Shown: one piece after another, positions 18,297-28,915 of the stretch
How positions within the stretch are numbered: the first letter of the stretch is position 1
Layout of the letters: the number at the start of each line of letters is the position of its first letter
Assembly (NCBI GenBank): GCA_944321185.1
Contig: CALUKH010000005.1
Location: 21,237 to 85,236, forward strand
DNA: 64,000 nt
Origin: an uncultured Alistipes sp.
Lineage (GTDB): Bacteria > Bacteroidota > Bacteroidia > Bacteroidales > Rikenellaceae
Reading direction: 5' to 3'
Position numbers and translations under genes: made by a program
The notes under the pieces: model-generated
What the model was told of the DNA's origin: nothing
Database searches by the model: none
What the model saw: only the letters and a program-made list of their open reading frames with translations

Positions 18297-18668
18297 TCAC
18301 CCCTTCAACCGCTGAAGCACGGCCTCACGGTCGCGTGCGATCTGTTCGCGCAGCTCCTCGACGGTGGCAAAATGCCGCTCGCCACGGAGCCGTTCGATCA
18401 GTTCGACCCGCAGGCGCAGCCCGTACAGTTCGCCCGCAAAGTCGAGCACATGCGTCTCCAGACGGCGTTCCGTACCGCCTACCGAGGGGTTGCGCCCCAG
18501 ATTCGACAGGGCGTCGTACCAGCGACCGTCGATCAGCGCCCGCGAACGGTAGACCCCGTCCTCGAGCCCCAGGTCGTCCGGCACCGCCAGATTGGCCGTC
18601 GGGAAGCCCAGTTCGCGCCCCAGACGCCGTCCATGCTCCACCACTCCTTCGATCACCACGCGTTCCAT
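18297..18668 (-). CDS. Stand-alone riboflavin kinase domain protein
   Basis: 123 residues matching only the C-terminal kinase half of RibF. It has GRELGFPTANL (the PTAN Mg-ATP motif), GVYRSRALIDGRWYDALSNLG, and ETHVLDFAGELYGLRLRVE with catalytic Glu. It should convert riboflavin to FMN. The N-terminal FAD synthetase domain of the usual bifunctional enzyme is absent: the gene begins directly before GRRLGRELGFP and its ATG overlaps the stop of the upstream permease gene. A complete RibF may exist elsewhere, or this may be a truncated paralogue that keeps only kinase activity. Confidence 0.85.
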   Translation of the reverse strand: MERVVIEGVVEHGRRLGRELGFPTANLAVPDDLGLEDGVYRSRALIDGRWYDALSNLGRNPSVGGTERRLETHVLDFAGELYGLRLRVELIERLRGERHFATVEELREQIARDREAVLQRLKG

Positions 18669-19774
18669 CAGATCTTTTCGGTCAGTTTACGCACCAGGCT
18701 GAATTGCGAGAAGAACTCCTTGGCGAAGACCCGCAGCACCGTATAGGAGGGAATGGCCAGCAGCATGCCCAGAATGCCGGCCAGCGATCCGGCAATCAGA
18801 ATCACCAGAAAGACCTCCAGCGGATGGGCCTTGACCCGTTCGGAGTAGAGTGTCGGCTGGAGGATAAAGTCGTCCATTCCCTTGATAACCAACAGCGAGC
18901 AGACGATCACCAGCACCGTGTGCCCGACAGGCTGGTCGGCGATCGGCGTCACAATGCCCACCAGCACCGAGAGGATGCCGCCGATCAGCGGCCCGGCATA
19001 CGGCACGACGTTCATGATGCCCATGATCAGTCCGATGAAGGCGGCGTCGGCCGTCTTCATGCCGAAGGCCATCATCACCAGCGATACGGCAATCATCAGC
19101 AGCAGGCTCTCCGAGAGGATGCCCGTGAAGTAGCGCCCCAGAAGCAGCGTCACCGAATCCAGCGCACGCGTAATGTTTTCGTGATAGTGCTCCGGGAAGA
19201 CGGCCGTGACCATGGCGTAGAAGAGCCCCTCCTCCTTGAGGAAGAAGAAGGTGATGAACGAGATCGAGAAGATGGCGATCACCGACGAGATCACCACGCC
19301 GATAATCGACGAGAAGATCCGGTTGATCGAATCCAGATCGATGATCTGCCGCAGGGCCGCCGTCAGCTCCTCGGAGAGCGAGAAGGTGCTTTCGGGCATG
19401 GCGAACAGGCGTTGCAGATCGTGCTGAACGCGGGCGATGGGTTCGCCGATGCTCTCGATGACGGCCGTGAAGTCGACGTGGGCAAACTGGTTGATCTTGT
19501 TGAAGACCAGCGGCACGAAGAGCGAGATGCAGGCCGCGATGATGGCCCAGATCACCACCAGCGTCACCAGAGCCGCCAGCCAGCGCGGTACGCGCCACCC
19601 CCGCACATGCAGGTCGGAGAGCCGTTTGACCAGCGGACGCCCCATCACCGCCAGCACCGCCGAGACCAGAATATAGACGACGATCGACGAGAAATACCAG
19701 ACCAGAAACAGCACGGCCGTAGCGATGGCCGCACCCACGATGAATTTCAGAACGGTCTGAGGCGTCGTTTTCAT
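18668..19774 (-). CDS. AI-2E/PerM family transporter
   Basis: 368 residues with about seven to eight membrane helices: an N-terminal pair (about 8-45), a third near 65-90, a soluble segment (about 90-165), then a helix bundle including GLIMGIMNVVPYAGPLIGGI, the family's conserved PYxGP signature, and a final long hydrophobic stretch (DDFILQPTLYSERVKAHPLEV precedes it, cited in part: ILQPTLYSERV). The family exports small molecules or exchanges ions; the substrate is unknown. The stop overlaps the start of the riboflavin kinase gene, and psd ends 4 bp upstream. Confidence 0.9.
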   Translation of the reverse strand: MKTTPQTVLKFIVGAAIATAVLFLVWYFSSIVVYILVSAVLAVMGRPLVKRLSDLHVRGWRVPRWLAALVTLVVIWAIIAACISLFVPLVFNKINQFAHVDFTAVIESIGEPIARVQHDLQRLFAMPESTFSLSEELTAALRQIIDLDSINRIFSSIIGVVISSVIAIFSISFITFFFLKEEGLFYAMVTAVFPEHYHENITRALDSVTLLLGRYFTGILSESLLLMIAVSLVMMAFGMKTADAAFIGLIMGIMNVVPYAGPLIGGILSVLVGIVTPIADQPVGHTVLVIVCSLLVIKGMDDFILQPTLYSERVKAHPLEVFLVILIAGSLAGILGMLLAIPSYTVLRVFAKEFFSQFSLVRKLTEKI

Positions 19775-19778
19775 GGGC

Positions 19779-20465
19779 CTACTCCATTTCTTCTTCCGTC
19801 TTGCGCAGACGTGCGATCGGGGTCTGCGAACCCACGGTCGGATCGCCGATCTCGACCAGCAGTTCGCTGTCCTTGGGGATCAGCACGTCGATGCGCGAAC
19901 CGAACTTGATGAATCCGCAGACACTGTTCTGTTCGACGGGGTTTCCGACCTTCATGTAGGAGACGATGCGCCGGGCGATCAGGCCGGCAATCTGGCGGAA
20001 CAGCACGCGCTGTCCCGAGGGCATCTTCACCACCGTCGTGGTCCGTTCGTTTTCGGTCGACGACTTGGGGTGCCACGCCACCAGGAAGCGCCCCGGATGA
20101 TATTTGAAATACTCCACGACACCACCCACGGGAACCCAGTTCATATGGACGTTGGTGATCGACATGAAGATCGAGATCTGCAGCATTTCCTCCTGGAGAT
20201 ACTCCGTTTCGCGCACCACCTCGGTCACCACCACCCGGCCGTCGCACGGTGCGAAGACCAGATCGGCATCGTGGATGCGTACCCGGCGCGGTTCGCGGAA
20301 GAAGGCCACGATGAAGAACCAGAAGAGCAGCAGGAAGATCGTACCTCCCCACAGCAGGGCTTCGCCCGATTCGTTGACCAGCATCCGGTAGAACAGCCAC
20401 CAGATCAACAGGCAGACCGCCCCCGAAATACCGATGATCTTGTATCCTTCCTTATTGATTCTCAT
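19779..20465 (-). CDS. psd: Phosphatidylserine decarboxylase proenzyme
   Basis: 228 residues, the short archaeal/Bacteroidetes type. Two hydrophobic segments (about 10-28 and 36-56) precede FREPRR and the catalytic domain (FAPCDGRVV, SITNVHMNWVPVGG). The self-cleaving FGS motif (Gly189-Ser190) in FIKFGSRID yields the pyruvoyl group on the small alpha chain. It converts phosphatidylserine to phosphatidylethanolamine at the inner membrane. It follows cdsA by 18 bp in a phospholipid-synthesis run. Confidence 0.95.
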   Translation of the reverse strand: MRINKEGYKIIGISGAVCLLIWWLFYRMLVNESGEALLWGGTIFLLLFWFFIVAFFREPRRVRIHDADLVFAPCDGRVVVTEVVRETEYLQEEMLQISIFMSITNVHMNWVPVGGVVEYFKYHPGRFLVAWHPKSSTENERTTTVVKMPSGQRVLFRQIAGLIARRIVSYMKVGNPVEQNSVCGFIKFGSRIDVLIPKDSELLVEIGDPTVGSQTPIARLRKTEEEME

Positions 20466-20483
20466 ATACGGTACGATTAGGAG

Positions 20484-21332
20484 TTACATGACAAAAAGCA
20501 TATAGACGAAGACGAACGGTGCCGAAAGCAGCATGGCATCGAAGCGGTCGAGCACCCCGCCGTGACCGGGGATCAGCGAGCCGGAATCCTTGACGCCGGC
20601 CGCGCGTTTGAACATCGACTCCACCAGGTCGCCCAGCACGCCCGTAATCGAGGCCACGAAAGCCAGTCCGGCCCATGCGACATAGTTGTCATCGAGCACC
20701 CGTGCCGCAACCAGCCCCATCGCCACGGCCCCGATGACTCCGCCGAAGAATCCCTCCCACGACTTCTTGGGCGAGAGGCGTTCACAGAGTCGGTGGCGGC
20801 CGATCGACATGCCCACCAGGTAGGCAAAGACGTCGTTGGCCCAGATGATGAAGATGTAGAACATCATCACGCCGGGGCTCCACGCCTCACTGGCCACGAT
20901 CGGGAAGTAGCACATCAGCGAGAAGGGCATTGCCACATAAGCCACGCCGAGGAGCGTCACTGCAATGTTGGCCAGCGGATTCTCCCGCCGCCGGAACAGT
21001 TCGCAGATGAACATCACGGGCATCAGCAACAGCAGGAAGGCCATGCCGCGGGCAAACGTTCCGCTGGCACTGCCCAGGATCTGAATGTCATCGCTGACGA
21101 AGGCGAAATTCAGCGCCAGCAGCACCAGTCCCGCAATCAGACCGATGATTCGCTGCGGGGCTTGCCCCCGCGCCTCGGCCAGTGCGTAAAACTCCGTCAT
21201 GCCCACGACGGTCAGCAGTGCCAGCAGCACGCCGAAACTCCACTGCGACCATGCGATGGACCCCAGGACCACCACGGCCAGCACCACACCGCTCGCCGTG
21301 CGGACCAGCAGATTCTTCAGTTTGTCACTCAT
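20484..21332 (-). CDS. cdsA: Phosphatidate cytidylyltransferase
   Basis: 282 residues from the ATG before SDKLKNLLVRT. Longer in-frame starts read low-complexity sequence between ftsH and cdsA. About eight membrane helices and the C-terminal family signature, here KDSGSLIPGHGGVLDRFDA with the essential Asp residues, identify it. It makes CDP-diacylglycerol from phosphatidate and CTP, the precursor for all phospholipids and thus for Psd encoded next. It is 43 bp downstream of ftsH. Confidence 0.95.
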   Translation of the reverse strand: MSDKLKNLLVRTASGVVLAVVVLGSIAWSQWSFGVLLALLTVVGMTEFYALAEARGQAPQRIIGLIAGLVLLALNFAFVSDDIQILGSASGTFARGMAFLLLLMPVMFICELFRRRENPLANIAVTLLGVAYVAMPFSLMCYFPIVASEAWSPGVMMFYIFIIWANDVFAYLVGMSIGRHRLCERLSPKKSWEGFFGGVIGAVAMGLVAARVLDDNYVAWAGLAFVASITGVLGDLVESMFKRAAGVKDSGSLIPGHGGVLDRFDAMLLSAPFVFVYMLFVM

Positions 21333-21375
21333 CGGTTTTGAAGGTTTCAGTTGGCTGTTCAGGTTGGTTCGTTTG

Positions 21376-23532
21376 CTATTCGGGCTTTGCCGTTCCGGCA
21401 TCCGTCTGTCCGCCATCGGGGGCTGATTTCGTTGAATCGCCCGCCGGCTTCGGATCGGCCTTCGCAGCGGGATCCGTGCTTTGGGTTTCGGGGGCCGACG
21501 GAGTTGCGGCAGATGCCGGGGTCGCGGCAGCATCCGCGGTCGAAGTCTTCGGAGCGCCCTCCGCCGACTGTTCGGCACGAGCCTTGGCTTCGGCTTCGCG
21601 ACGCTCGCGTTCGATATCCTTCTTCCGCTTGCCGAAGATCCGCTCCACATCCTCGGTGAAGACCACCTCACGCTGCAGAAGCAGTTCGGCCAGCTCCTTC
21701 ACGCCCGCCTGATGCTCCCGGAGCACCTTCTCGGCCATCGCATAGGCCTGGGCAATGACGCGACGCGCCTCGGCATCGATCTGCTGGGCGGTCTGCTCGG
21801 AGTAGGGTTTCGTGAACGACATATCGCTCTGCCCCGTCGAATCGTAATAGGAGATCGTGCCCACCTCATCGCTCATGCCGTAGTAGGCCACCATGGCGTA
21901 GGCCTGTTTGGTAACACGTTCCAGATCGTTCAGCGCACCGGTCGAGATCTCGCCGAAGGTCAGCTGCTCCGACACGCGGCCGCCGAGCGTTGCGGCCAGT
22001 TCGTCCATCATCTGTTCACGCGTAGTGATCTGACGCTCCTCGGGCAGGTACCAGGCCGCACCCAGCGCCTTGCCGCGCGGGATGATCGTCACCTTGATCA
22101 GCGGGCTGGCATTCTCCAGAATCCAGCTCACCGTGGCATGACCCGCCTCATGATAGGCGATCACGCGCTTCTCATCGTCGGAGATGATCTTGTTCTTGCG
22201 TTCCAGACCGCCCACGATACGGTCGATGGCCGCCAGGAAGTCCTCCTTCGAGATGAATTTCTTGTTGTGACGCGCCGCGATCAGGGCCGCCTCATTGCAG
22301 ACGTTGGCAATGTCGGCCCCCGAGAAGCCCGGGGTCTGGCGCGCCAGGAACGAACGGTCCAACTGCGGATCGAGTTTCAGCGGACGCAGGTGGACGTTGA
22401 AGATCTCCTCGCGCTCCTTCACGTCGGGGAGCCCCACCTCGATCTGACGGTCAAAACGTCCGGCACGCATGAGCGCCTTGTCGAGAATGTCGGCCCGGTT
22501 CGTGGCCGCCAGCACAATGACGCCCGTATTGGTCTGGAAGCCGTCCATCTCCGTCAGGAGCTGGTTGAGCGTATTTTCGCGTTCGTCGTTGCCCGAGAAA
22601 CCGGCATTCTTGCCGCGGGCCCGGCCGATGGCGTCGATCTCGTCGATGAAGACGATGCACGGAGCCTTCTGCTTGGCCTGCTCGAAGAGGTCGCGCACGC
22701 GCGACGCTCCCACGCCGACGAACATCTCGACGAAATCCGAACCCGAAATCGACAGGAACGGCACGTTTGCCTCGCCGGCCACAGCCTTGGCCAGCAGCGT
22801 CTTACCCGTTCCCGGAGGGCCCACCAGCAGGGCTCCCTTCGGGATTTTGGCGCCCAGTTCGCGGTATTTGTCGGCCTTTTTCAGGAAGTCGACGATCTCC
22901 ATGATCTCGACCTTGGCCTCCTCCAGACCGGCCACATCCTTGAACGTGACGCGTTTGGCGTTGTCCTTGTCGAAGACCTGCGCCTTGGCCTTGCCGACGT
23001 TCATGATGCCACCGCCGCCTCCGGCTCCCGCGCCGCGCGCCATCGAGCGCATCACGAAGATCCACACGCCGATGATGAGCACCCACGGCAGCAGATTGAC
23101 CAGAATCGAGGTCCAGTCGTTGCGTTCGTTGCGGTAGACGACCGGGACGTCGTGTCCCGACTGCGTCTCGGCATCCTGCAGATCCGCACGGAACGAATCC
23201 ACCGAGCCGATCGTAAAGGTCAGCTGCGCCCCGACCTCGGGCAGACGGCGGAACCGTCGGTCGGTCGAGTCGTTGCGGTAATGCGCCGCCGCCTCCTGCG
23301 TCAGGAAGACCTGAGCCTCTTCGCGGTTGACGACTTCGATTTTGAGGACTTCGCCCTGCTCGACCATTTCGCGGACCGTCGTCCAGTCGCTCTCCACGGG
23401 CCGGTCGTTCGAGGGGCTGAAGAGATAATATCCGAAGATCAACGCCGCAATCACGCCGTAGATCCACAGCAGCGAGGGGCGCGGCATATTCATTTTCGGA
23501 GTGCCGTTATGCTTGTTTTGATTCTGTGCCAT
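21376..23532 (-). CDS. ftsH: ATP-dependent zinc metalloprotease FtsH
   Basis: 718 residues. Two membrane segments (about 21-38 and 143-163) enclose a periplasmic domain. The AAA+ module has Walker A GPPGTGKT (238-245), Walker B IVFIDEID (293-300) and the second-region-of-homology arginines. The M41 protease domain carries HEAGH (461-465). The last roughly 75 residues are an unusual Ala/Pro/Thr-rich tail ([19 protein letters not shown], part). FtsH degrades membrane and regulatory proteins and controls lipid A balance in several bacteria. It starts 6 bp after rsfS and precedes cdsA and psd. Confidence 0.97.
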   Translation of the reverse strand: MAQNQNKHNGTPKMNMPRPSLLWIYGVIAALIFGYYLFSPSNDRPVESDWTTVREMVEQGEVLKIEVVNREEAQVFLTQEAAAHYRNDSTDRRFRRLPEVGAQLTFTIGSVDSFRADLQDAETQSGHDVPVVYRNERNDWTSILVNLLPWVLIIGVWIFVMRSMARGAGAGGGGGIMNVGKAKAQVFDKDNAKRVTFKDVAGLEEAKVEIMEIVDFLKKADKYRELGAKIPKGALLVGPPGTGKTLLAKAVAGEANVPFLSISGSDFVEMFVGVGASRVRDLFEQAKQKAPCIVFIDEIDAIGRARGKNAGFSGNDERENTLNQLLTEMDGFQTNTGVIVLAATNRADILDKALMRAGRFDRQIEVGLPDVKEREEIFNVHLRPLKLDPQLDRSFLARQTPGFSGADIANVCNEAALIAARHNKKFISKEDFLAAIDRIVGGLERKNKIISDDEKRVIAYHEAGHATVSWILENASPLIKVTIIPRGKALGAAWYLPEERQITTREQMMDELAATLGGRVSEQLTFGEISTGALNDLERVTKQAYAMVAYYGMSDEVGTISYYDSTGQSDMSFTKPYSEQTAQQIDAEARRVIAQAYAMAEKVLREHQAGVKELAELLLQREVVFTEDVERIFGKRKKDIERERREAEAKARAEQSAEGAPKTSTADAAATPASAATPSAPETQSTDPAAKADPKPAGDSTKSAPDGGQTDAGTAKPE

Positions 23533-23538
23533 AAGTTT

Positions 23539-23889
23539 TTACGCTTCGTATTCATATTTTACCATCGGGGCATCGGCCCACAGCTCCTCCAGACGGTAGA
23601 AGCTGCGCAGTTCGGTCTGGAAGATGTGGACCACCACGTCCACATAGTCCATGGCGATCCATACGGCATTCTGCTGCCCTTCGACCCGCCAGACCTTTTC
23701 GCCCAACGTCTCGAGGACCTTCTCCTCGATGCCGTCGGCGATGGCCGCCACCTGCGTGGTGGAGTCGGCATTGCAGACCACGAAATACGAACAGATCGCG
23801 CCGTCGAATCCCCGCAGATCCAACGATACGATATTCTTACCCTTTTTATCTTCAATCGCGCTGACGATCGTTTCGATCAGTTTGTCCAT
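23539..23889 (-). CDS. rsfS: Ribosomal silencing factor RsfS
   Basis: 116 residues from the ATG before DKLIETIVSAIEDKKGK. An upstream in-frame start would include the promoter region. Family motifs: VSLDLRGFDGAICSYFVVC (part), STTQVAAIADGIEE, and WIAMDYVDVVVHIFQTELRSFYRLEELW (part: DYVDVVVHIF). It binds uL14 and blocks subunit joining under starvation. First gene of the long minus-strand run to ahcY, with a -7 box 27 bp upstream. Confidence 0.95.
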   Translation of the reverse strand: MDKLIETIVSAIEDKKGKNIVSLDLRGFDGAICSYFVVCNADSTTQVAAIADGIEEKVLETLGEKVWRVEGQQNAVWIAMDYVDVVVHIFQTELRSFYRLEELWADAPMVKYEYEA

Positions 23890-23916
23890 AAGTTTCAATA
23901 GATGTCTATAACCTTG

Positions 23917-23924
23917 CAAAGGTA
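23917..23924 (-). promoter_or_regulatory. -7 box of the rsfS-ftsH-cdsA-psd run
   Basis: TACCTTTG on the minus strand, 27 bp before the rsfS ATG. No other clear -7 box was seen in the run downstream. Confidence 0.7.
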
Positions 23925-24016
23925 TGAAAAGAGAATGAGATTTGAAAATAACCGGCCAAAAATCGCCAAACAAGCCGCTTTTTCCGGCATGTGAACAGGA
24001 TCCTCGGAATTTTTCT

Positions 24017-24024
24017 TAATTTTG
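24017..24024 (+). promoter_or_regulatory. -7 box of the small lipoprotein gene
   Basis: TAATTTTG, 47 bp before the ATG at 24072. Confidence 0.65.
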
Positions 24025-24071
24025 TCCGAACTCCTCGCAAACCGTCAAACCCGCTTCAAAACCGTGACCGC

Positions 24072-24620
24072 ATGAAACGACTCTTGACCCTGACCGTGGT
24101 TGCAGCCATGCTGCTTGGTGCAACCTCCTGCAAGAAAGACAGGAATGACGCCGGGACCGATGATCCGGCTGCCGCCTCCGGAACGATCCGCATCAACGAC
24201 CGCAGCGAAACCATCCACGGCGTCTATTACCTCGAAGAACCGGCCGACATCGAGACCGGCAAGACGGTCGGGATGCTGATTCTCGGGCCGGAAGGGGCTC
24301 CGGGAGCCGTCGAACCGGAATTCTACCTTTCGTTCGAACTCTCCGAGACGCTCTGCGGACAGACGATCGATCTGTCGCACCCGCTCGATACGCAGACCCG
24401 TCCGCTGCCCTACCTTTACATAAGTGCACGCAACGGTTCGGAACGCTTCTCGGTCGACTACGACGAAGACTCCATTGCGGAGGTGGTCACCGAAGGGTCG
24501 CTCACGGTGAACCGCGACGGCGACCGGTTCGACATCCGCATCTCGCTGGATTGCGCCGACGGGAACAGCCTGCGCATGGAGTGGACCGGCTCGGCAGTCA
24601 GGCTGAACGCCCCATTGTGA
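24072..24620 (+). CDS. Hypothetical lipoprotein
   Basis: 182 residues. The signal peptide MKRLLTLTVVAAMLLGATSC ends in a clear lipobox, followed by a charged KKDRNDAGTDDP linker and a beta-rich domain (alternating hydrophobic strands, GTIRINDRSETIHGVYYLEE near the start). I do not recognise the family. It is monocistronic, with its own promoter upstream and a terminator 40 bp downstream. The layout resembles many small surface or periplasmic lipoproteins of Bacteroidales. No function can be assigned. Confidence 0.8.
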   Translation: MKRLLTLTVVAAMLLGATSCKKDRNDAGTDDPAAASGTIRINDRSETIHGVYYLEEPADIETGKTVGMLILGPEGAPGAVEPEFYLSFELSETLCGQTIDLSHPLDTQTRPLPYLYISARNGSERFSVDYDEDSIAEVVTEGSLTVNRDGDRFDIRISLDCADGNSLRMEWTGSAVRLNAPL

Positions 24621-24660
24621 GAGGGTCGACCCGGCCATAACCGTCCGGATGAATTGCAAG

Positions 24661-24700
24661 GAATCCCCGACGCCAGACCGGCATCGGGGATTCTCTTTCT
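24661..24700 (+). terminator. Terminator after the lipoprotein gene
   Basis: GAATCCCCGA (24661-24670) pairs with TCGGGGATTC (24684-24693), a perfect 10-bp stem, followed by TCTTTCT. Confidence 0.75.
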
Positions 24701-24751
24701 CCTCTCGCGGGATCACCAACCGGGAATCCCGTCCATCGTGTCCCTGTGAAA

Positions 24752-24806
24752 CCCCATCTCCCGGGAAAACCCCATTCCTCGTGCCCCCATCTTCCGGGAA
24801 AACCCC
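24752..24806. repeat. Two 22-bp direct repeats 33 bp apart
   Basis: Copies at 24752-24773 and 24785-24806 share 21 of 22 bases (core CCGGGAAAACCCC) and lie in the non-coding stretch between a terminator and the end of oxyR. No gene is visible here. Confidence 0.7.
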
Positions 24807-24811
24807 GGCTT

Positions 24812-25714
24812 CTACGCCTGCTGGGTGGCGCCGACACTCGAAAGAATCGTGTCGGTCAGCGCCTTGATGATCGAACTCTTCACATAGGTGCGCCGCACCG
24901 CGATGGCAATCTTGCGCGACGTGGCACCCTTGCTCAGCGTCTTCAGCTGACTGCGGTGCTCGGGTGGAATGTACTCGATGGCCATTTCGGGGATGATCGT
25001 CAGACACGGCGTGCAGTCAACGATGCGCATCAGCGTGTCGAGCGACCCCGACTCGAACGAATAGTGCGACGGCATCGTCCGCCGCGCCTGGCACAACTCG
25101 ATGATCTGATCGCGCATGCAGTTGCCCGGGCTCAGAATCACCAGATCCTTCAGATCGATATCCTCGATGCGGATATTCTGCCGCTCGTACAACGGATTCT
25201 CGGGCGACACGTAGGCATAGAAGCGGTCGTTGAAGAGCTCCTGCTCGAGGATCCCCTCGCCGCACGTTCCGCTGGCCACCAGCGCCGCATCGATCCGGTC
25301 GCGCTTCAACGCCTCGACGATATCCGAGGTGATCATCTCCGAGATCTCCAGTTCGACCTTCGGGTAGTCGTGCACGAACGCCGGAATGAACTTGTGCAGC
25401 AGGTAGGGGGCAATGGTCGGGATGACCCCCAGACGCAGCTTACCGGCCGTTTCGCCCTTGAGTTCGGCCACCGCCTCGCGGATGCAGTTGTAGGCCTTGA
25501 TCGTCTCCCGGGCCCGATCCAGCACCACCGCCCCCGCCTCGGTCGGGATCACGGGCTTCTTCGAACGGTCGAGCAGCACCACGCCCAACTCCTCCTCCAG
25601 CGACTTGATCTGCATGCTCAACGACGGCTGCGTGACGAAACAATGCTCGGCGGCCTGCGAGAAACTCCCGCAATTGGCCACCGCCAGCAGATATTCGAGT
25701 TGTATGATTGTCAT
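24812..25714 (-). CDS. oxyR: Hydrogen peroxide-sensing LysR regulator OxyR
   Basis: 300 residues. The N-terminal winged helix-turn-helix (about 1-60, QLEYLLAVANCGSFSQAA...) and the LysR effector domain follow the family layout. The redox pair is intact: Cys199 in SPGNCMRDQ and Cys208 in IIELCQA, nine residues apart as in E. coli OxyR. It would form a disulfide on peroxide and activate catalase, Dps and alkyl hydroperoxide reductase genes; none is adjacent. It is divergent from trpS. In Bacteroides OxyR controls aerotolerance, so a similar role is likely. Confidence 0.95.
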   Translation of the reverse strand: MTIIQLEYLLAVANCGSFSQAAEHCFVTQPSLSMQIKSLEEELGVVLLDRSKKPVIPTEAGAVVLDRARETIKAYNCIREAVAELKGETAGKLRLGVIPTIAPYLLHKFIPAFVHDYPKVELEISEMITSDIVEALKRDRIDAALVASGTCGEGILEQELFNDRFYAYVSPENPLYERQNIRIEDIDLKDLVILSPGNCMRDQIIELCQARRTMPSHYSFESGSLDTLMRIVDCTPCLTIIPEMAIEYIPPEHRSQLKTLSKGATSRKIAIAVRRTYVKSSIIKALTDTILSSVGATQQA

Positions 25715-25736
25715 AAAATGCGTTTATTTTCCAGAA

Positions 25737-25744
25737 CGAAGATA
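25737..25744 (-). promoter_or_regulatory. Possible -7 box of oxyR
   Basis: TATCTTCG on the minus strand has one mismatch to TAnnTTTG, 22 bp before the oxyR ATG, in an AT-rich divergent region with trpS. Confidence 0.4.
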
Positions 25745-25753
25745 TAAAATTAA

Positions 25754-26959
<1,206 letters not shown>

Positions 26960-26972
26960 TCCGTCAGCCCGT

Positions 26973-28754
26973 ATGGAGATCCGCGCCGACCGTATCTACG
27001 CCGCCTTTCTGAGGCTGACCCGCAGACTCTCGAACCGCCAGATGATGATGCTTCTGGCGGTGGTGGTCGGTGCGCTCGCCGGACTGGGCACCTATCTCTT
27101 CGAGATACTGCTCTACGCGATCAAGACCGGTCTGACCAACTGGTTCCCCGTCGACAGCGCCCATTTCCTCTTCCTGATCTACCCCGCCGTCGGCATCATC
27201 CTGGCCACGCTCTTCGTACGGTACGTCGTCCGCGACAACATCTCGGAAGGCGTTACGCGCGTGCTGTACGCCATGTCGAGCCGCAACTCCCGCATCGCCG
27301 CCCACAACTGCTGGACTTCGATCGTCGGTGGCGCCACCACCATCGGATTCGGCGGTTCGGTGGGTCCCGAGGCCCCGATCGTGCTGACCGGCGCCGCCAT
27401 CGGCTCGAACATCAGCCGCCTGACCCGCCTCAACTACAAACACTCGACGCTGCTGCTCTGCTGCGGTGCCGGAGCCGCCCTGGCCGCCATCTTCAAGGCC
27501 CCGATCACGGGCGTGGTCTTCGTGCTGGAGATCCTGATGCTCGACATCACTGCCGCATCGGTCATCCCGCTGCTCATCGCCTCGATCACCGCAACGACGA
27601 TGGCCTTCATGCTGCGCGGCTTCGATCCCATTCTGGCCGTCACGCTGGCCCCCGAGGATGCCTTCGAACTGTGGCAGATCCCGTTATTCATCCTCCTCGG
27701 CGTGCTGTGCGGATTGATGGCCTGGTACTTCACCTCGATGAATGCCCGCATCGGAGGCTTCTTCAAGAAGCTCGACCGGCAGTACAAGAAGTGGATCTGG
27801 GGCGGTGCGATCCTCGGTATCCTGATCTTCGTCTTCCCGCCCCTGTACGGCGAAGGCTACGAGGGATTCACCTCGCTGATGCACGGCAACGCGCAGGAGC
27901 TGTTCGACAACTCGCTCTTCTACCGCTTCCGCGACATCGACTGGGTGGTCATCCTCTTCGTCATCGCCACGATGTTCTTCAAGGTCATCGCCATGGCCTC
28001 GACCAATGCGGCCGGCGGCGTGGGCGGTACGTTCGCACCGTCGCTGTTCGTCGGAGCGTTTACGGGCGCTTCGCTGGCGCTGATCTGCAACTCGCTCTTC
28101 CACTGGGAGGTATCGATCGTCTCGTTCACGCTGGTCGGCATGGCCGGCGTCATGTCCGGGGTGATGAACGCCCCGCTGACCTCGATCTTCCTCATCGCCG
28201 AACTCTCGAACGGGTACGGGCTCTTCATCCCGCTGATGATTACGGCCTGCATCTCGTTTGCCGTCGACTACTACCTCGACCCCGACTCGATCTACACCAA
28301 GCAGCTCCGCAAAAAAGGCGAACTGCTGACCCATGACAAGGATCAGTCGGTCTTCGTCTTCCTGAAGCTCGAGGATCTGATGGAGACCGACTTCCTGCGC
28401 ATCAAGGAGAACATGACCCTGGGCGACATCGTCCACATCATCTCCACGGCCCGGCGCAACATCTTCCCGGTGATCGACAATTTCGGGCGTCTGCTGGGGG
28501 TGGTTCAGCTCGACGACCTGCGCGAGGACATGTTCAAGCCCGAAAAATACGGACGCCCGATCTCCTACTACATGATCCCGCCGCCGGACAAGATCCTCGA
28601 ACACGAGGCCATCCAGGGCGTCATGGAGAAGTTCGAGGACAAGCATACGTGGATGCTGCCCGTCGTCGACAAGCAGAACCACTACCTGGGATTCATCTCC
28701 AAGTCGCGGATTCTGAACGCCTACCGCGAACAGCTGGTCAAAATCCAGCAGTAG
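26973..28754 (+). CDS. ClC-family chloride channel/transporter with two CBS domains
   Basis: 593 residues: about ten membrane helices (residues 25-430) then two CBS domains (about 450-590). Selectivity-filter motifs are visible: GFGGSVGPEAP (125-135) and GGVGGTFAPSLFVGAF. At the position of the gating glutamate (GREGP in E. coli ClcA) this protein has Val130. A Glu occurs three residues later (Glu133). The CBS pair (with NIFPVIDNFGRLLGVVQLDD and WMLPVVDKQNHYLGF, each conserved CBS strands) may sense adenine nucleotides. It is 13 bp behind trpS. Whether it conducts chloride, fluoride or another anion, and by channel or exchange, is open. Confidence 0.92.
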   Translation: MEIRADRIYAAFLRLTRRLSNRQMMMLLAVVVGALAGLGTYLFEILLYAIKTGLTNWFPVDSAHFLFLIYPAVGIILATLFVRYVVRDNISEGVTRVLYAMSSRNSRIAAHNCWTSIVGGATTIGFGGSVGPEAPIVLTGAAIGSNISRLTRLNYKHSTLLLCCGAGAALAAIFKAPITGVVFVLEILMLDITAASVIPLLIASITATTMAFMLRGFDPILAVTLAPEDAFELWQIPLFILLGVLCGLMAWYFTSMNARIGGFFKKLDRQYKKWIWGGAILGILIFVFPPLYGEGYEGFTSLMHGNAQELFDNSLFYRFRDIDWVVILFVIATMFFKVIAMASTNAAGGVGGTFAPSLFVGAFTGASLALICNSLFHWEVSIVSFTLVGMAGVMSGVMNAPLTSIFLIAELSNGYGLFIPLMITACISFAVDYYLDPDSIYTKQLRKKGELLTHDKDQSVFVFLKLEDLMETDFLRIKENMTLGDIVHIISTARRNIFPVIDNFGRLLGVVQLDDLREDMFKPEKYGRPISYYMIPPPDKILEHEAIQGVMEKFEDKHTWMLPVVDKQNHYLGFISKSRILNAYREQLVKIQQ

Positions 28755-28915
28755 GAGGGACCGGAAAGCCGGATGGAGTGGGAATCGCGGAACAAAGCGG
28801 AATTCCGCAGCCTTCGGTCCGCCGGTTCTGCCCAAACCCTCATCGAGCATCGCGCCCCGTCCTATTCCGCCCGCACCCCGAAACCAATTAACACCCGCTC
28901 AATATCGCATTTTCC

